A DNA stretch of 48,128 nt from Clostridiales bacterium (GTDB lineage Bacteria > Bacillota > Clostridia > Lachnospirales > WQUN01). Below are positions 1 through 8,528 of this stretch, one piece after another. Positions within the stretch are counted from its first letter, which is position 1; each line of letters starts with the position of its first letter. Location of the stretch: the NCBI GenBank assembly GCA_031269465.1, contig JAISZB010000192.1, positions 1 through 48,128 on the forward strand, in the 5' to 3' direction. The notes under the pieces are model-generated. The model searched no databases. It was given only the letters and a program-made list of their open reading frames with translations, and had not been told where the DNA came from. The position numbers and the translations under genes were made by a program.

Positions 1-850
1 TGTGCAATGAGCTTTTTCAGCTCGCCCTTTTCAATGCCCTTTTCAATGCCCTTTTCAACGCCCTCCTCAAACCTCGTCACCCACATAGCCTCGTAATCCG
101 CCTGCCACTGCTCGGCCGCCTTGTACATACGCTTCTCTTCCTCATCCAAATTCTCAAACGCTACAGCCTCCGCCGCTTTCTTAATGTATTCCGGAGCGTT
201 GTCCGGGATTGGCCCGTCCATGAAATAATCGGCCCGGAACTTCTGCCCGCCAGTCTCGAAATCCTCTTTGGAGAACTCAAAATATCCGATTTTAATCAGC
301 TCCCTGTCGGGCTTCAGGTTCCTCGCGGGATCATGCATCTCGAAAATCCGCAGGGAGCGCTTGCCGCTGAAGTGCCCATGCCCCAGGATGTTCAAGGAGT
401 AAACCGCAATCAGGCTGGAGTATCGGTTGTATTTCTTTTTGCCCGTGCCGGGGTCTATTGATGGAACGACGCCCTTGTTGTATACCGCTTTTCATCAAAT
501 GTTCCTTTTTTGGAGCTTGATTATCCATTGAGTGGTGCTAAATGCCGAGATCGGCATTTAGCACTCGCTGTATAATCAAGCTCCAAAAAAGGTAATTTTA
601 TATAAAAAGCAGTATAGTTGCTGCAGTACCGCTCGAACGGGCAGTACAGGGATCTTTCATCGAAAAACGACGTCCCCTTCAGCTGCGGCTCCGTTGTAAA
701 GTCGGCCGCCGTGAAGGAAGCCGCAATATCTTTTTCAGTGTACCGCATGACGTTGGCATCCCTGCCGTACAGCGACTCTTTATACGCCTTGATTTTGTCA
801 CCCAACGAAAATACAAAACGAATTAAGCCGCATTTAAGCCTGCAAAGCAA
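1..850 (-). pseudogene. Rpn-family nuclease/transposase-like gene, interrupted by a palindromic element; 3' end runs off the window
   Basis: Reading the minus strand from 850 to 1, two open segments flank a 132-bp palindrome at 483-614. If the palindrome and one TA copy are removed, the frame joins exactly (...FERYCSNY/NKGVVPSIDPG...) and continues with NILGHGHFSG, IFEMHDPARNLKPDRELIKI, FEFSKEDFETG and NLDEEEKRMYKA. The end is a repeated EKGIEKGIEKG helix. This ending is typical of the Rpn/PD-(D/E)XK_2 family, recombination-promoting DNases often annotated as transposases. The catalytic N-terminal core is not recognisable, and the start is missing or decayed upstream of 850, so the gene was probably already incomplete. 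The C-terminus lies outside the window. The family call rests on the C-terminal half; the link of segment 617-850 rests on frame continuity. Confidence 0.7.
483..614. mobile_element. Family A palindromic MITE-like element (copy A1), inserted in the rpn-like gene
   Basis: Near-perfect inverted repeat of 132 bp bounded by TA on both sides (481-482 and 615-616). The arms start TACCGCTTTTCATC and end AAAAAGCAGTA. Next inward come CCTTTTTTGGAGCTTGATTA and its complement, then a central GTGCTAAATGCCGA/TCGGCATTTAGCAC hairpin. It has no coding capacity. The TA flanks, and the restored reading frame when the element and one TA are removed, show a transposition-type insertion with TA duplication. Confidence 0.88.
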
Positions 851-947
851 GTAATATCAATGCTTTATCCTGTTTTGTACTTGTTGACAAGAAAAATACA
901 ATACTCCAAATGTACAAAACGATTTAAGCGAGAAAAATACAAAACAC
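808..947. repeat. Short A-rich direct repeats upstream of the DUF4143 gene end
   Basis: Related units recur here: AAAATACAAAACGAATTAAGC (808-828, first 20 bases AAAATACAAAACGAATTAAG), GAAAAATACAATAC (891-904), TACAAAACGATTTAAGC (913-929) and GAGAAAAATACAAAACAC (930-947). They look like a degenerate repeat cluster at the junction of two decaying regions. No function is evident. Confidence 0.45.
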
Positions 948-991
948 TTGCTTGCGTTGAGCGAGGTTTTTGTACTTTCACTGTGCAATCC

Positions 992-2257
992 TCAATGCCT
1001 AAAACACCCAATCGGCACGATGTATACGCCATCAGAGCGGCGGTAGGCGAGTTCAGTTGCAGTCAGTACCATTAGGAACGACGGTTCGCGCATTTTGTCA
1101 ACATTCACTTTTTCGCGGAGCGTTTTAAGGTTTTCGGCGGCGGTTTCAATTTCTTTCGCGCCCATTTTGACCTCAATCGCTCCCCAGCGTCCGTCTTTCA
1201 GATGAACAATCGCGTCTGCTTCCAATCCGCTCTTGTCGCGATAGTGAAACACCTCGCCGTCAATCGCTTGTGCGCAAACTCGCAAATCGCGTATGCAGAG
1301 CGATTCAAAAAGCAATCCGAAAGTGTTGAAATCATTCAGCAAGCTGTCAGGTGTTGCCCGCAGTACAGCCGTGGCTATAGACGGGTCGGTAAAATGGCGT
1401 TTGGGCGAAGTCCGCAAAGCGGTTTTTGAGCGCATAGCGGGGTTCCACGCGGGCAAGTCCTCCACAACGTAAATGCGGCGAAGCGCGTTCAAGTACGAGG
1501 CAATCGTCTTTTCGGAAATCGTGTCCTCGTCCCCGGCAATGTCGTTTCGAATTGTCGTCATATTCGCCATAGTGGACACATTCCGCGCCAGCGAGCGCAT
1601 TAATGCGCGGACGCGGGCGGGGCTTTTCTCCACGCCGTCCACGCGGGACACGTCAATATTGATAACCGCGTCAACATAGTCGTACACGCGCCGCAGGGCA
1701 ACCGATTCCTTTTCGCCGATTGAAGCGGGCCACCCGCCCCGTGTCAGCGCAAACGCCAACTTTTCAATCGTGAGAGCGGAAAACCCGTCGCCGTCACATT
1801 TGCCGTCAAACAATGCTCCGAGCGAAACGTCGCCGCTTGATTCCAAAGATTCAAAGAGGGTCATTGTACGCATAAGCATACGCGAAATCCGCCCTGTGCC
1901 GGTGTGCTGAACGGCATTATCTTTCGGCACGGCAGAACCCGTCAAAATGAACTGTCCGCTTTCCCCCCGCTGGTCTACAGCGAAGCGAACCGCGTCCCAC
2001 AGCACGGGAGCCATCTGCCATTCGTCAATCAAGCGCGGCGTTTCGCCTTTCAATAACAGAGACGGCTTCGTATCGGCGGCTTTCAGGTAGGACTCTGTGC
2101 AGTCCGGGTCTTGCAGAAGCAGTTTGCTCGCCGCCCGCTCTGCCGCCGTTCTGGTTTTTCCGCACCATTTCGGTCCCTCTATCAGCACCGCGCCGGACGC
2201 TTCCAGCGCTGTCGTCAGCACATCATCGGTAATTCGCCGCAAATATTTACGTTCCAT
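992..2257 (-). CDS. AAA-type ATP-binding protein with DUF4143 C-terminal domain
   Basis: 421 aa, full length for the family. Walker A is GPKWCGKT (residues 28-35). A Walker B-like RLIDEWQ follows near residue 77, and FILTGSA is a sensor-like strand. The C-terminal DUF4143 half carries the PD-(D/E)XK-like EADAIVHL...AIEVKMG signature and ends with the common VPIGCFRH-type tail. These proteins are widespread in gut Clostridia and Bacteroidetes; their role is unproven, and a nuclease or defence/mobile-element link has been suggested from the fold. The start is supported by AGGAG about 10 nt upstream and by a consensus promoter. The gene appears monocistronic and lies among decayed genes, which fits an accessory locus. 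Confidence 0.9.
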   Translation of the reverse strand: MERKYLRRITDDVLTTALEASGAVLIEGPKWCGKTRTAAERAASKLLLQDPDCTESYLKAADTKPSLLLKGETPRLIDEWQMAPVLWDAVRFAVDQRGESGQFILTGSAVPKDNAVQHTGTGRISRMLMRTMTLFESLESSGDVSLGALFDGKCDGDGFSALTIEKLAFALTRGGWPASIGEKESVALRRVYDYVDAVINIDVSRVDGVEKSPARVRALMRSLARNVSTMANMTTIRNDIAGDEDTISEKTIASYLNALRRIYVVEDLPAWNPAMRSKTALRTSPKRHFTDPSIATAVLRATPDSLLNDFNTFGLLFESLCIRDLRVCAQAIDGEVFHYRDKSGLEADAIVHLKDGRWGAIEVKMGAKEIETAAENLKTLREKVNVDKMREPSFLMVLTATELAYRRSDGVYIVPIGCFRH

Positions 2258-2296
2258 AAACTTTGACTGCTCCTAACCTTATAAGCTGTTTTCTGT

Positions 2297-2325
2297 ATTA
2301 TAGCATAAGATTCCGAGTTTGTCAA
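2297..2325 (-). promoter_or_regulatory. Consensus housekeeping sigma promoter for the DUF4143 gene
   Basis: On the minus strand TTGACA (2325-2320) and TATAAT (2302-2297) are separated by exactly 17 bp. Both hexamers match the sigma-A consensus. The ATG lies about 40 bp downstream of the -10 box. Confidence 0.8.
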
Positions 2326-2344
2326 TGATATATTTCCGAGTTTG
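2311..2344. repeat. Direct repeat of TTCCGAGTTTG across the -35 region
   Basis: TTCCGAGTTTG occurs at 2311-2321 and again at 2334-2344, a 23-bp period (about two helical turns). The first copy covers the spacer and touches the -35 box, so the pair could be an operator. No matching regulator is adjacent, so this is a guess. Confidence 0.4.
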
Positions 2345-2345
2345 G

Positions 2346-2912
2346 CTAATCTTTAGTTCTGACTTTGGAAAATAAAAGGAGTCCGACTGTGAAACATCTG
2401 CCGGCAAAGGATCGATCTCCGCGTCGACCACAACTTGGCTGTATAAGCCGCGGATGATCGAAGCCTGCGCCGTCGGCGCGCCCTTTTCCGGCCCCTGGGA
2501 TCCGAACGCCGCCCCGGGCGCGTCTGTGGCGGGCAGCGCGATTCTGCTCCCGTCTTATGCCAAAACCCTGCAACCATGCTTGGAAATATCCGCTGCAGCC
2601 GGGCACGACCGCAGCGTCGAATTGCCGTTCGAACGCCTCCCGCTTTATTTTCGCCCACGCCTCGCGGAAGGACTGCCGGTCCGCCTCCAAATCCGCGCCT
2701 TCGCTTGCGAATATCCGCCGGATCTTCGCGGAAATGGATGTTCGCACGAGAGACGCGGCTGTGCGCGCCGTCCGATCGAAGGGCGGCTTCCCTCTATTTC
2801 ACGCAGAGTCGGCGGGCTTCATCCTGGCGCGCCTCAAAAACTCTTCATCCGACAAATTCTCTGCGGTCATGCCTTTGTATCCGACTAGTGACGCGCGAAG
2901 CCCGCCCTCTTA
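2346..2912 (-). pseudogene. GC-rich broken gene, product not recognised
   Basis: Several minus-strand frames carry protein-like stretches that do not connect: LRASLVGYKGMTAENLSDEE with FLRRARMKPADSA before a stop, then ISAKIRRIFASEGADLEADR with SFREAWAKIKREAFERQFDA, then in another frame ATDAPGAAFGSQGPEKGAPT with DAEIDPLPADVSQSDSFYFP. This pattern suggests one or two genes broken by stops and frameshifts. Local GC is visibly higher than in the flanking genes, suggesting foreign origin. I do not recognise the family. Confidence 0.4.
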
Positions 2913-2992
2913 AATCGAAAGCATGCCGATGAATCCCGGGGGCGGCGCCGCATATACGGAAATCCAGCATTAAGCCAGCATCTCCCTGCTGG

Positions 2993-3127
2993 CTAAATCC
3001 CCTTCTCCTTTAAAAGCTTTCTTGCGGCCTTCAATTTGCGGCGTTCATAGCGCCAATGCATGACATCGCGGCAGGCGAAATCGGCGGCGCCCTCTTCTGC
3101 CTGCCTGGCTGGATCCATGATGTCCAT
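2993..3127 (-). CDS. Possible 44-aa hypothetical protein
   Basis: A small minus-strand frame starts with MDIMDPARQAEEG and ends with RRKLKAARKLLKEKGI, a basic helical tail. AGGGGAG lies 11 nt upstream of this ATG; a longer start at 3184 is possible. A hairpin (AGCCAGCA/TGCTGGCT, 2973-2994) begins at its stop codon and lacks a U-run. It may be a remnant of the same decayed region rather than a living gene. Confidence 0.28.
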   Translation of the reverse strand: MDIMDPARQAEEGAADFACRDVMHWRYERRKLKAARKLLKEKGI

Positions 3128-3177
3128 CGTGTTTTCGGCTCCCCTGCGCAACTTCATCTGGATCGGCGGCAATCTGG

Positions 3178-3213
3178 AAATCAAATTATAGTGAAATGCA
3201 AATCAAATTATAG
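3178..3213. repeat. 14-bp direct repeat AAATCAAATTATAG
   Basis: AAATCAAATTATAG is present at 3178-3191 and, identically, at 3200-3213 (22-bp period). On the minus strand each copy contains a CTATAATTT -10-like string, so it could belong to a promoter/operator of the small frame downstream. No further evidence. Confidence 0.4.
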
Positions 3214-3532
3214 CAAGTGTTTTAGCCTGATTGCAAACTGTTCTGGCATTCAAATCAGTGTCGAATTTTCTTAACCTTATTATATTGGGGGTGCTTCTAC
3301 CTTCGCCCCGCATGGACAAACGCCGGCTTATTTATGCAAGACGCACTATCCTGAACCTCTAATAACCCTTTCGCTAAAACGCAGACGCAACTCTTGTCTC
3401 AGGCCGTCAATAGGCGCAAATTTGTCTTTGGCTAACCAAAGCGCGAATACCGTATATTGCCATAAAATGGATGGAGAGGTATCGGCCATTCAATGCGGCT
3501 ATGGAAGCCTAGGCGCTTGTCGCCATTGGATT
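3214..3532. other. Intergenic stretch without a recognised gene
   Basis: About 320 bases between GC-rich debris and the end of the PucR-type gene. A 47-aa minus-strand frame (3346-3489) has plausible amino-acid composition but no ribosome site, so I do not call it. No hairpin with a U-run was seen. Confidence 0.5.
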
Positions 3533-5044
3533 TCACCTTGCTTTAGCGGCTTCTCGCTTAAGAGAATGCATTTTTAAGGATAGATACATGTGCTGCGTCG
3601 TTTGGCCATCATCATAATCGATGCCAAATAGCTCTTTTATACGCTGAATGCGATAATTCACGGTGTTTTTATGCAAATGCAAACATGCGCACGTTTTGTT
3701 TATGCTTTTACCATGTTCGAGATATGCAAGCAGCGTAGAAAAGAAATCAGTTTTATTTTTGGCGTCGTAAAAGTCCAGCTCTTCTACAATCATATGATAG
3801 TACTTCTTGCAATCCAATTTATTATTGCACTCAGTTAACCAATCAATATATTTATATGAAGCATAGTAATGAATCAGATCTTTAGGATTCATGCGATTCC
3901 CAAAGGAGATGGCCTTTTCCGCTTGGTCAAAGTAAGCTCTCAAATTAAAAAGATTTCTAAAAGGTTCGCTTACCCCAGCTCTTAAATTAGAATCAATGCA
4001 ATATTGGCATAGCATTTTTATCAAATACGGAAGCATATTCATGTTTTGAACCAGAACTACAATATTTTGCTCGTAAATTATATGTTTAACAGAACTATGC
4101 AATGAATCAATTTCACTATTTGCATACTGCATTGTTCTCTCACTGCTATTTTGCATATCAATTAAGAAAATCTGATAAATATCAGTTTTGTCCCACTTTC
4201 GAGTCATGAGACGATAGTCTAGGTCAAGCTCATCATTTATGCCTCCAATTATTAAATCCTTTATTATCTCGCTGTAATCTCCTTTAGAAGATACAATCAT
4301 TTTTTTGCAGAGCTTCACAGCTGTAAGATCAACGATCCTTCTCATAATAGCAATATCGTCTTCTCTCAAATTTCTATTTGTAGCTAAAATGGCAAAATAT
4401 CCAAATAAGGTCTTTCCATCATTGACTGACCATGCGTAATAAGCCATGCCCCCTAATTCTTGGTAATAATAGTCCTTTGAACTTATAAGATTCTTTACGT
4501 TGTTGTGAAAATTTTTATGGATGTAGTTTGCAGGATGGCGCCCCTCTGCGATAGCAGAATCCCATTCCTCAACATTAGCCTCCCCATTTCTGCGGACAGA
4601 TAAAACATGATGAGAATAATCTACATACACGATCTGATTGCCGAACAACTTGTAAATATGATCCATTAGAGGCTCGATAAAATCATCTGTAAGAAAGAAA
4701 TGGTACAGCCTGGCCAATTCCCAGTTTAAATGCGCTTGTTTCCTCAACTTGTCAATAACCATATCATAAATTTGGCTAACCGCAACGCCCTTATCTTGAA
4801 TCAATATTGCATTAGTCTTTATATCCGGCAAATTAGCGCCTTCACCAATCATTATGCAGCTATTTCCGGAAGATAAACCAAAGGTTAAATAGTCGCTGAC
4901 TTCAATGATAATTACCGTATTGGGCTGTGGTAAAGAGATTCGGCCTCTTGCTAGAGCAGCGGTTTCAATGTAAATATCATCTAGCGTTTGAGTGCAGGCG
5001 GTAAAATTGCTATGCATCCATTTCGCTAATTCAGAGAATAGCAT
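3533..5044 (-). CDS. PucR-family transcriptional regulator
   Basis: 503 aa from the ATG that follows AAAGGAGG by six bases; an upstream in-frame ATG (5077) lacks a ribosome site. The C-terminal 60 residues are the PucR-type helix-turn-helix: LLAYLEHGKSINKTCACLHL, HKNTVNYRIQRIKELFGIDY, then a final short helix. The N-terminal and middle parts are a variable sensor region with a GAF-like look. Members activate or repress purine, amino-acid and aromatic catabolic operons in response to the substrate. It is divergent from the ThDP-enzyme cluster across a 368-bp AT-rich gap, so it most likely controls that cluster. Its ligand is not readable. Confidence 0.87.
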   Translation of the reverse strand: MLFSELAKWMHSNFTACTQTLDDIYIETAALARGRISLPQPNTVIIIEVSDYLTFGLSSGNSCIMIGEGANLPDIKTNAILIQDKGVAVSQIYDMVIDKLRKQAHLNWELARLYHFFLTDDFIEPLMDHIYKLFGNQIVYVDYSHHVLSVRRNGEANVEEWDSAIAEGRHPANYIHKNFHNNVKNLISSKDYYYQELGGMAYYAWSVNDGKTLFGYFAILATNRNLREDDIAIMRRIVDLTAVKLCKKMIVSSKGDYSEIIKDLIIGGINDELDLDYRLMTRKWDKTDIYQIFLIDMQNSSERTMQYANSEIDSLHSSVKHIIYEQNIVVLVQNMNMLPYLIKMLCQYCIDSNLRAGVSEPFRNLFNLRAYFDQAEKAISFGNRMNPKDLIHYYASYKYIDWLTECNNKLDCKKYYHMIVEELDFYDAKNKTDFFSTLLAYLEHGKSINKTCACLHLHKNTVNYRIQRIKELFGIDYDDGQTTQHMYLSLKMHSLKREAAKAR

Positions 5045-5412
5045 ATTAACCTCCTTTGCAATTGGTGATGCTAGCATAGAGTATTGATCTTTTTAAGAAT
5101 CCAGTTATTCCAGCAAATGCATTAGCATTGAATTCTCAGCTCATAAAAGGCTGATACTCAAGCATTATGATTGATTTCAATTCATTTGCTTGCATCACCT
5201 TGCTCTTTGACGCTATTATACACCTTTAGTGACGCCATAACAACTATAGCTCTAAAATATTGGATTGCCAACACATTTTCATTTTTCTTATTTTAGGTAT
5301 ACTGAATATACGCATATGACTGCATCAAGATTTCTTTAAGAAAAGTTCACAAACAACATCTTGGAAAAGTTATACTCTTCATCAATTTTTAATATTTAGG
5401 AGGCGGTAAATA
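5045..5412. promoter_or_regulatory. Divergent promoter region between the PucR gene and the ThDP-enzyme cluster
   Basis: 368 AT-rich bases. A perfect palindrome ATGCTAGCAT lies at 5068-5077, close to the regulator start. A TATACT box at about 5369 could be a -10 for the rightward genes, with a poorly placed -35 (TTCACA). AATTCATTTGC and a partial inverse copy (GCAAATGCATT) lie near the middle and could be operator halves. None is certain. Confidence 0.4.
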
Positions 5413-7179
5413 TTGGAGAAAGAATTACTGTACGGAGACCTTGAAAATCCTTATGGCTTTGAGCTGGTGGCCGATGCCTTGGCAAAGGAAGGTGTAGAAA
5501 CTGTTTTTACTCTATCAGGAAACTCTCTTGTTTCACTGCTTACTGAGATTAACAGCCGAGGGATCAAGGTTGTGGGTTGCCGCAGCGAAGAAGGCGCTGT
5601 ACTCGCCGCAGCAGGTTTTGCAGTTCAAAGCGGCAAAGTCGGCGTTGCGCTGCTTACCGGCGGGTATGTTGGCATTGCGCAGTATGGCATGATGCAAGCT
5701 ACCTTTGGGGAGATACCTGTTGTAATCATCGCAGGCGCCACTCGATCCGATGTGGACGGGATGCGCGGCATGCAAGATCTAGACCAGATATCTATCGCTA
5801 GAAGCGCTTATGCTAAAGCGGCATACCATGTTGCAAAGGTTGAAAGAATACCGCAGGCGATTTCATGGGCGTTTACTCAAGCGCGTTCCAATGTGCCCGG
5901 AGCTGCGTATGTCGAGATATGCCAGGATGTAATAAAAATGAGAGCCGTTGCGGCAGAAATGGAAATGTATGTCACATCTTCGCATGTAGTCAAAACATTG
6001 GCGGATCCAGCTGTTGTTAAGAAGGCGGCCGATCTTCTGAAAAGCGCCAAGAAACCCGCTATTTATGTCGGGCGTATGGGCGATGCGTCAGATATCCATG
6101 ATGAGCTTAAGGCATTGGTGGATATGACTGGCATCCCTGTAGAGATGTGCAGGGGCAATTTGGGGCCGCATCCGCTTAACATAGGAATGAACGGCGTTGC
6201 AGCCGATGCTGATGTTGTCCTGGCAGTTGGAAAAGCAAACACTGGAGTGAAAAAGGATGGGACAGGGGACATGCATACCGGAAAAACAATTTCCATTTTT
6301 CCGGACACATCGGATTTCGGCCGTTCATGGCCGATTGAAATCGGCCTCCCCGGCGATGTAAAACTTGTTTTGGGTCAATTGATTGAGGCAATAAAGGGAT
6401 TTGAGTTCCCTGATTATTCATCATGGGTGAGACAGCTTTTCGAAAGAAGAGAGCAACAAAACGCGGTGGTGGAGGCGGCTGCAAAAAAGCATGCGAAAGA
6501 CAAACCGATAAATCCTGTATACTACGCGCAGACCGCTATCGGCTTTATGCTCGAAAAGGGCGTCAACAAAGACGCGATCATCGGAATGGATGGCGGTGAT
6601 TGCTTGATATTCTCCACGGCAGCATGGATGGTTAAGGGCATGATACTGGCTTATCCCGGACAGCTCTTGTCGTGGTTTAACTTTATTGAATGCGCGTCGG
6701 CAATGGGCTTAGTATTGCCGCTTTCTCTCGGAGCGGCTATAGCGAGTCCGAATAAGACCCTGTTGATTCCTTGCATGGGCGACGGCGCTTTGGGTTATGG
6801 GATAGCCGAATTAGAAACGCTTGCAAGGGAAAGCATATCCGCTGTCATAGTCTTAAGCAACAATGGCGCCTGGGGCACGGTCTATCAGGATCAGCGCCGT
6901 ATTTATGGACGCGATGAGAAAAGCGGTTCGTTCTTTGTCAACGGACTCCACATGGAAAAGGTATGCGAAGGCTTCGGAGGATTGCCAGGATATTATGTAG
7001 AGAATCCAGAGGATATCACACCCGCGCTTGAAAAGGCGTATGAGTCGGCAACGCGCGAAAAGAAACCCGTTATAGTAAATATCCTAACGGATCCCGCAGT
7101 TTACGCCGCCCCATTAAGCAACTGGACGCTGCCGGCGACTGAAGACGGCGAACCGTATACCGCATACGGGGAAGCTTGA
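5413..7179 (+). CDS. Thiamine diphosphate-dependent enzyme of the acetolactate synthase / oxalyl-CoA decarboxylase fold
   Basis: 588 aa with a TTG start placed 8 bases after AGGAGG. The three-domain ThDP layout is complete. Catalytic Glu59 lies in CRSEEGAVLAAAGFA. The ThDP/Mg motif runs from G456-D457 (MGDGALGYGIAELE) to N483-N484 (VLSNNGAW). A central FAD/ADP-type domain covers roughly 190-330. Family members decarboxylate 2-keto acids or oxalyl-CoA, or join aldehydes and keto acids. The usual TSGPG-like loop after the glutamate helix reads LLTGGYVG, so standard acetolactate synthase activity is doubtful. It leads the catabolic cluster, 71 bp before the dehydrogenase. The substrate is unknown. 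Confidence 0.88.
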   Translation: MEKELLYGDLENPYGFELVADALAKEGVETVFTLSGNSLVSLLTEINSRGIKVVGCRSEEGAVLAAAGFAVQSGKVGVALLTGGYVGIAQYGMMQATFGEIPVVIIAGATRSDVDGMRGMQDLDQISIARSAYAKAAYHVAKVERIPQAISWAFTQARSNVPGAAYVEICQDVIKMRAVAAEMEMYVTSSHVVKTLADPAVVKKAADLLKSAKKPAIYVGRMGDASDIHDELKALVDMTGIPVEMCRGNLGPHPLNIGMNGVAADADVVLAVGKANTGVKKDGTGDMHTGKTISIFPDTSDFGRSWPIEIGLPGDVKLVLGQLIEAIKGFEFPDYSSWVRQLFERREQQNAVVEAAAKKHAKDKPINPVYYAQTAIGFMLEKGVNKDAIIGMDGGDCLIFSTAAWMVKGMILAYPGQLLSWFNFIECASAMGLVLPLSLGAAIASPNKTLLIPCMGDGALGYGIAELETLARESISAVIVLSNNGAWGTVYQDQRRIYGRDEKSGSFFVNGLHMEKVCEGFGGLPGYYVENPEDITPALEKAYESATREKKPVIVNILTDPAVYAAPLSNWTLPATEDGEPYTAYGEA

Positions 7180-7250
7180 TAATTATAATAGCTTTTAAAC
7201 AAATTTTTATAACAAATCTTTAGATACTTAAATGACGGAGGTAGTATAAA

Positions 7251-8282
7251 ATGAAAGCGGCAGTATTGGTTGGCCCAAGCAAGTTCGATATCACAGATGT
7301 ACCCATGCCTGTTATAAGCGATAACGAAGTATTGTTAAAGGTAAGAGCCTGCGGAATATGCGGCAGCGATTGGAGGATTTACCTTCAAGGGCCCTCATTC
7401 GCCAACATGAAAAAAATGATATTGGGGCATGAGTTTACGGGAGAAATTGTTGAAATAGGCAGAAACGTCAGCGGATGGGAACTTGGCGCGCGCGTCATAG
7501 TTGATCCGTATATTCATTGCTTCAACTGCGCGTACTGCAAGCAGCACCAGTATAACCGATGCATGGTGTATAACTGCGTAGGAATTACAGTTGACGGCGC
7601 CTACGCGGAATACGTCAAGGTTTATCCTTATCAGATGGTACCGATTTCTAACAAGATAAGCGATGCTGAAGGGACTTTGTTTCAGCCGATTGCATGCGGG
7701 CTTAATGTTGCGCGGCTAGGCAAATGCACGATCGGCGATACCGTAGTTGTATCGGGGGCAGGCACTATCGGATTAACCACCATGATTTGGGCAAAGGCCA
7801 TGAATGTACATAGACTCATCGCTACCGAGGTTTCGGAAGCGCGAATAAATTGCATAAAAGAGAATGGCCTGGCAGATATGATCTTGAATCCAACGAAGGA
7901 CAATATAGTAGGGGAAATTACAAAGGCTACTGGCGGCATCGGGGCAGATGCCGCGCTTGAATGCTCAGGCAACAGAAAAGCTCAAGTGCAGACTGTCGAT
8001 TATGTAAGAAAGGGAGGCATTATAGTGGCTTTTGGCACGCCATATGATGACGCTCCCACAGAGGTAAACTGGTCCAAGCTGAGTGCTAAAGACCTCACAG
8101 TAAGGGGCGGGCTTTCTGCCGGCAGTCACCCCGGCGGCTATGAATTCTCAGTAAAAGCAGTTGAATAAGGGCAGTTTAATATTAAGAAGATTCCGTATAT
8201 TGCCGGAACCATTGATGATGCCGAAGAGCTATTCAAAAAATCTATAAGCGGGGAGATCGTAAAAGGGGTATTTGTATTCTGA
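7251..8282 (+). pseudogene. Zinc-dependent medium-chain alcohol dehydrogenase with an in-frame TAA
   Basis: The frame opens with GGAGG and an ATG at 7251 and shows a complete MDR dehydrogenase: catalytic zinc site (ACGICGSDW, LGHEFTGE), structural zinc cysteines CFNCAYCKQHQYNRC, and the Rossmann loop GAGTIGL with an acidic residue in ATEVSEAR that favours NAD. A TAA at 8166-8168 ends the protein at 305 aa. The same frame continues after it with GQFNIKKIPYIAGTIDDAEE and GEIVKGVFVF to a TGA at 8282, which is the normal C-terminal end of the family and gives about 343 aa. One base change explains the stop. It may be a recent null allele, an assembly error, or a truncated but functional enzyme. 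Closest types are threonine/polyol dehydrogenases. Confidence 0.82.
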
Positions 8283-8289
8283 TATGCCA

Positions 8290-8406
8290 ATTCGCAACGT
8301 TATGAAACTTTTCGTGAGCTTGATTATCCATTTAGCGGTGCGAAATGCCGATATCAATCGCTCTCACTGTACAGCCAAGCTCAAAAGGATTTCATATGCG
8401 AATCAG
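8290..8406. mobile_element. Family A element, degenerate (copy A2)
   Basis: Contains GAGCTTGATTATCCATTTAG, then GGTGCGAAATGCCGATATC, and a damaged right arm (TCTCACTGTACAGCCAAGCTC). It begins just after the restored stop of the dehydrogenase gene. The outer ends are eroded and no clean TA pair is visible. Confidence 0.65.
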
Positions 8407-8528
8407 AATGCCCGCAAGGCTCATTATGGGCAAATTGCTAGCGAATTTTACAATATAGACGAATAGCGGCCTTGGTTTTGAAGAGGATTAAGATTTATAC
8501 GAATTCAATTCGAGCTTGGAGGTTTAAT

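Noticed and set aside
618..854. 78-aa plus-strand frame
   Set aside because: It is the antisense shadow of the rpn-like gene, whose frame is supported by continuity across the inserted element.
3346..3489. 47-aa minus-strand frame after the PucR gene
   Set aside because: Protein-like composition but no ribosome site and no recognisable family.
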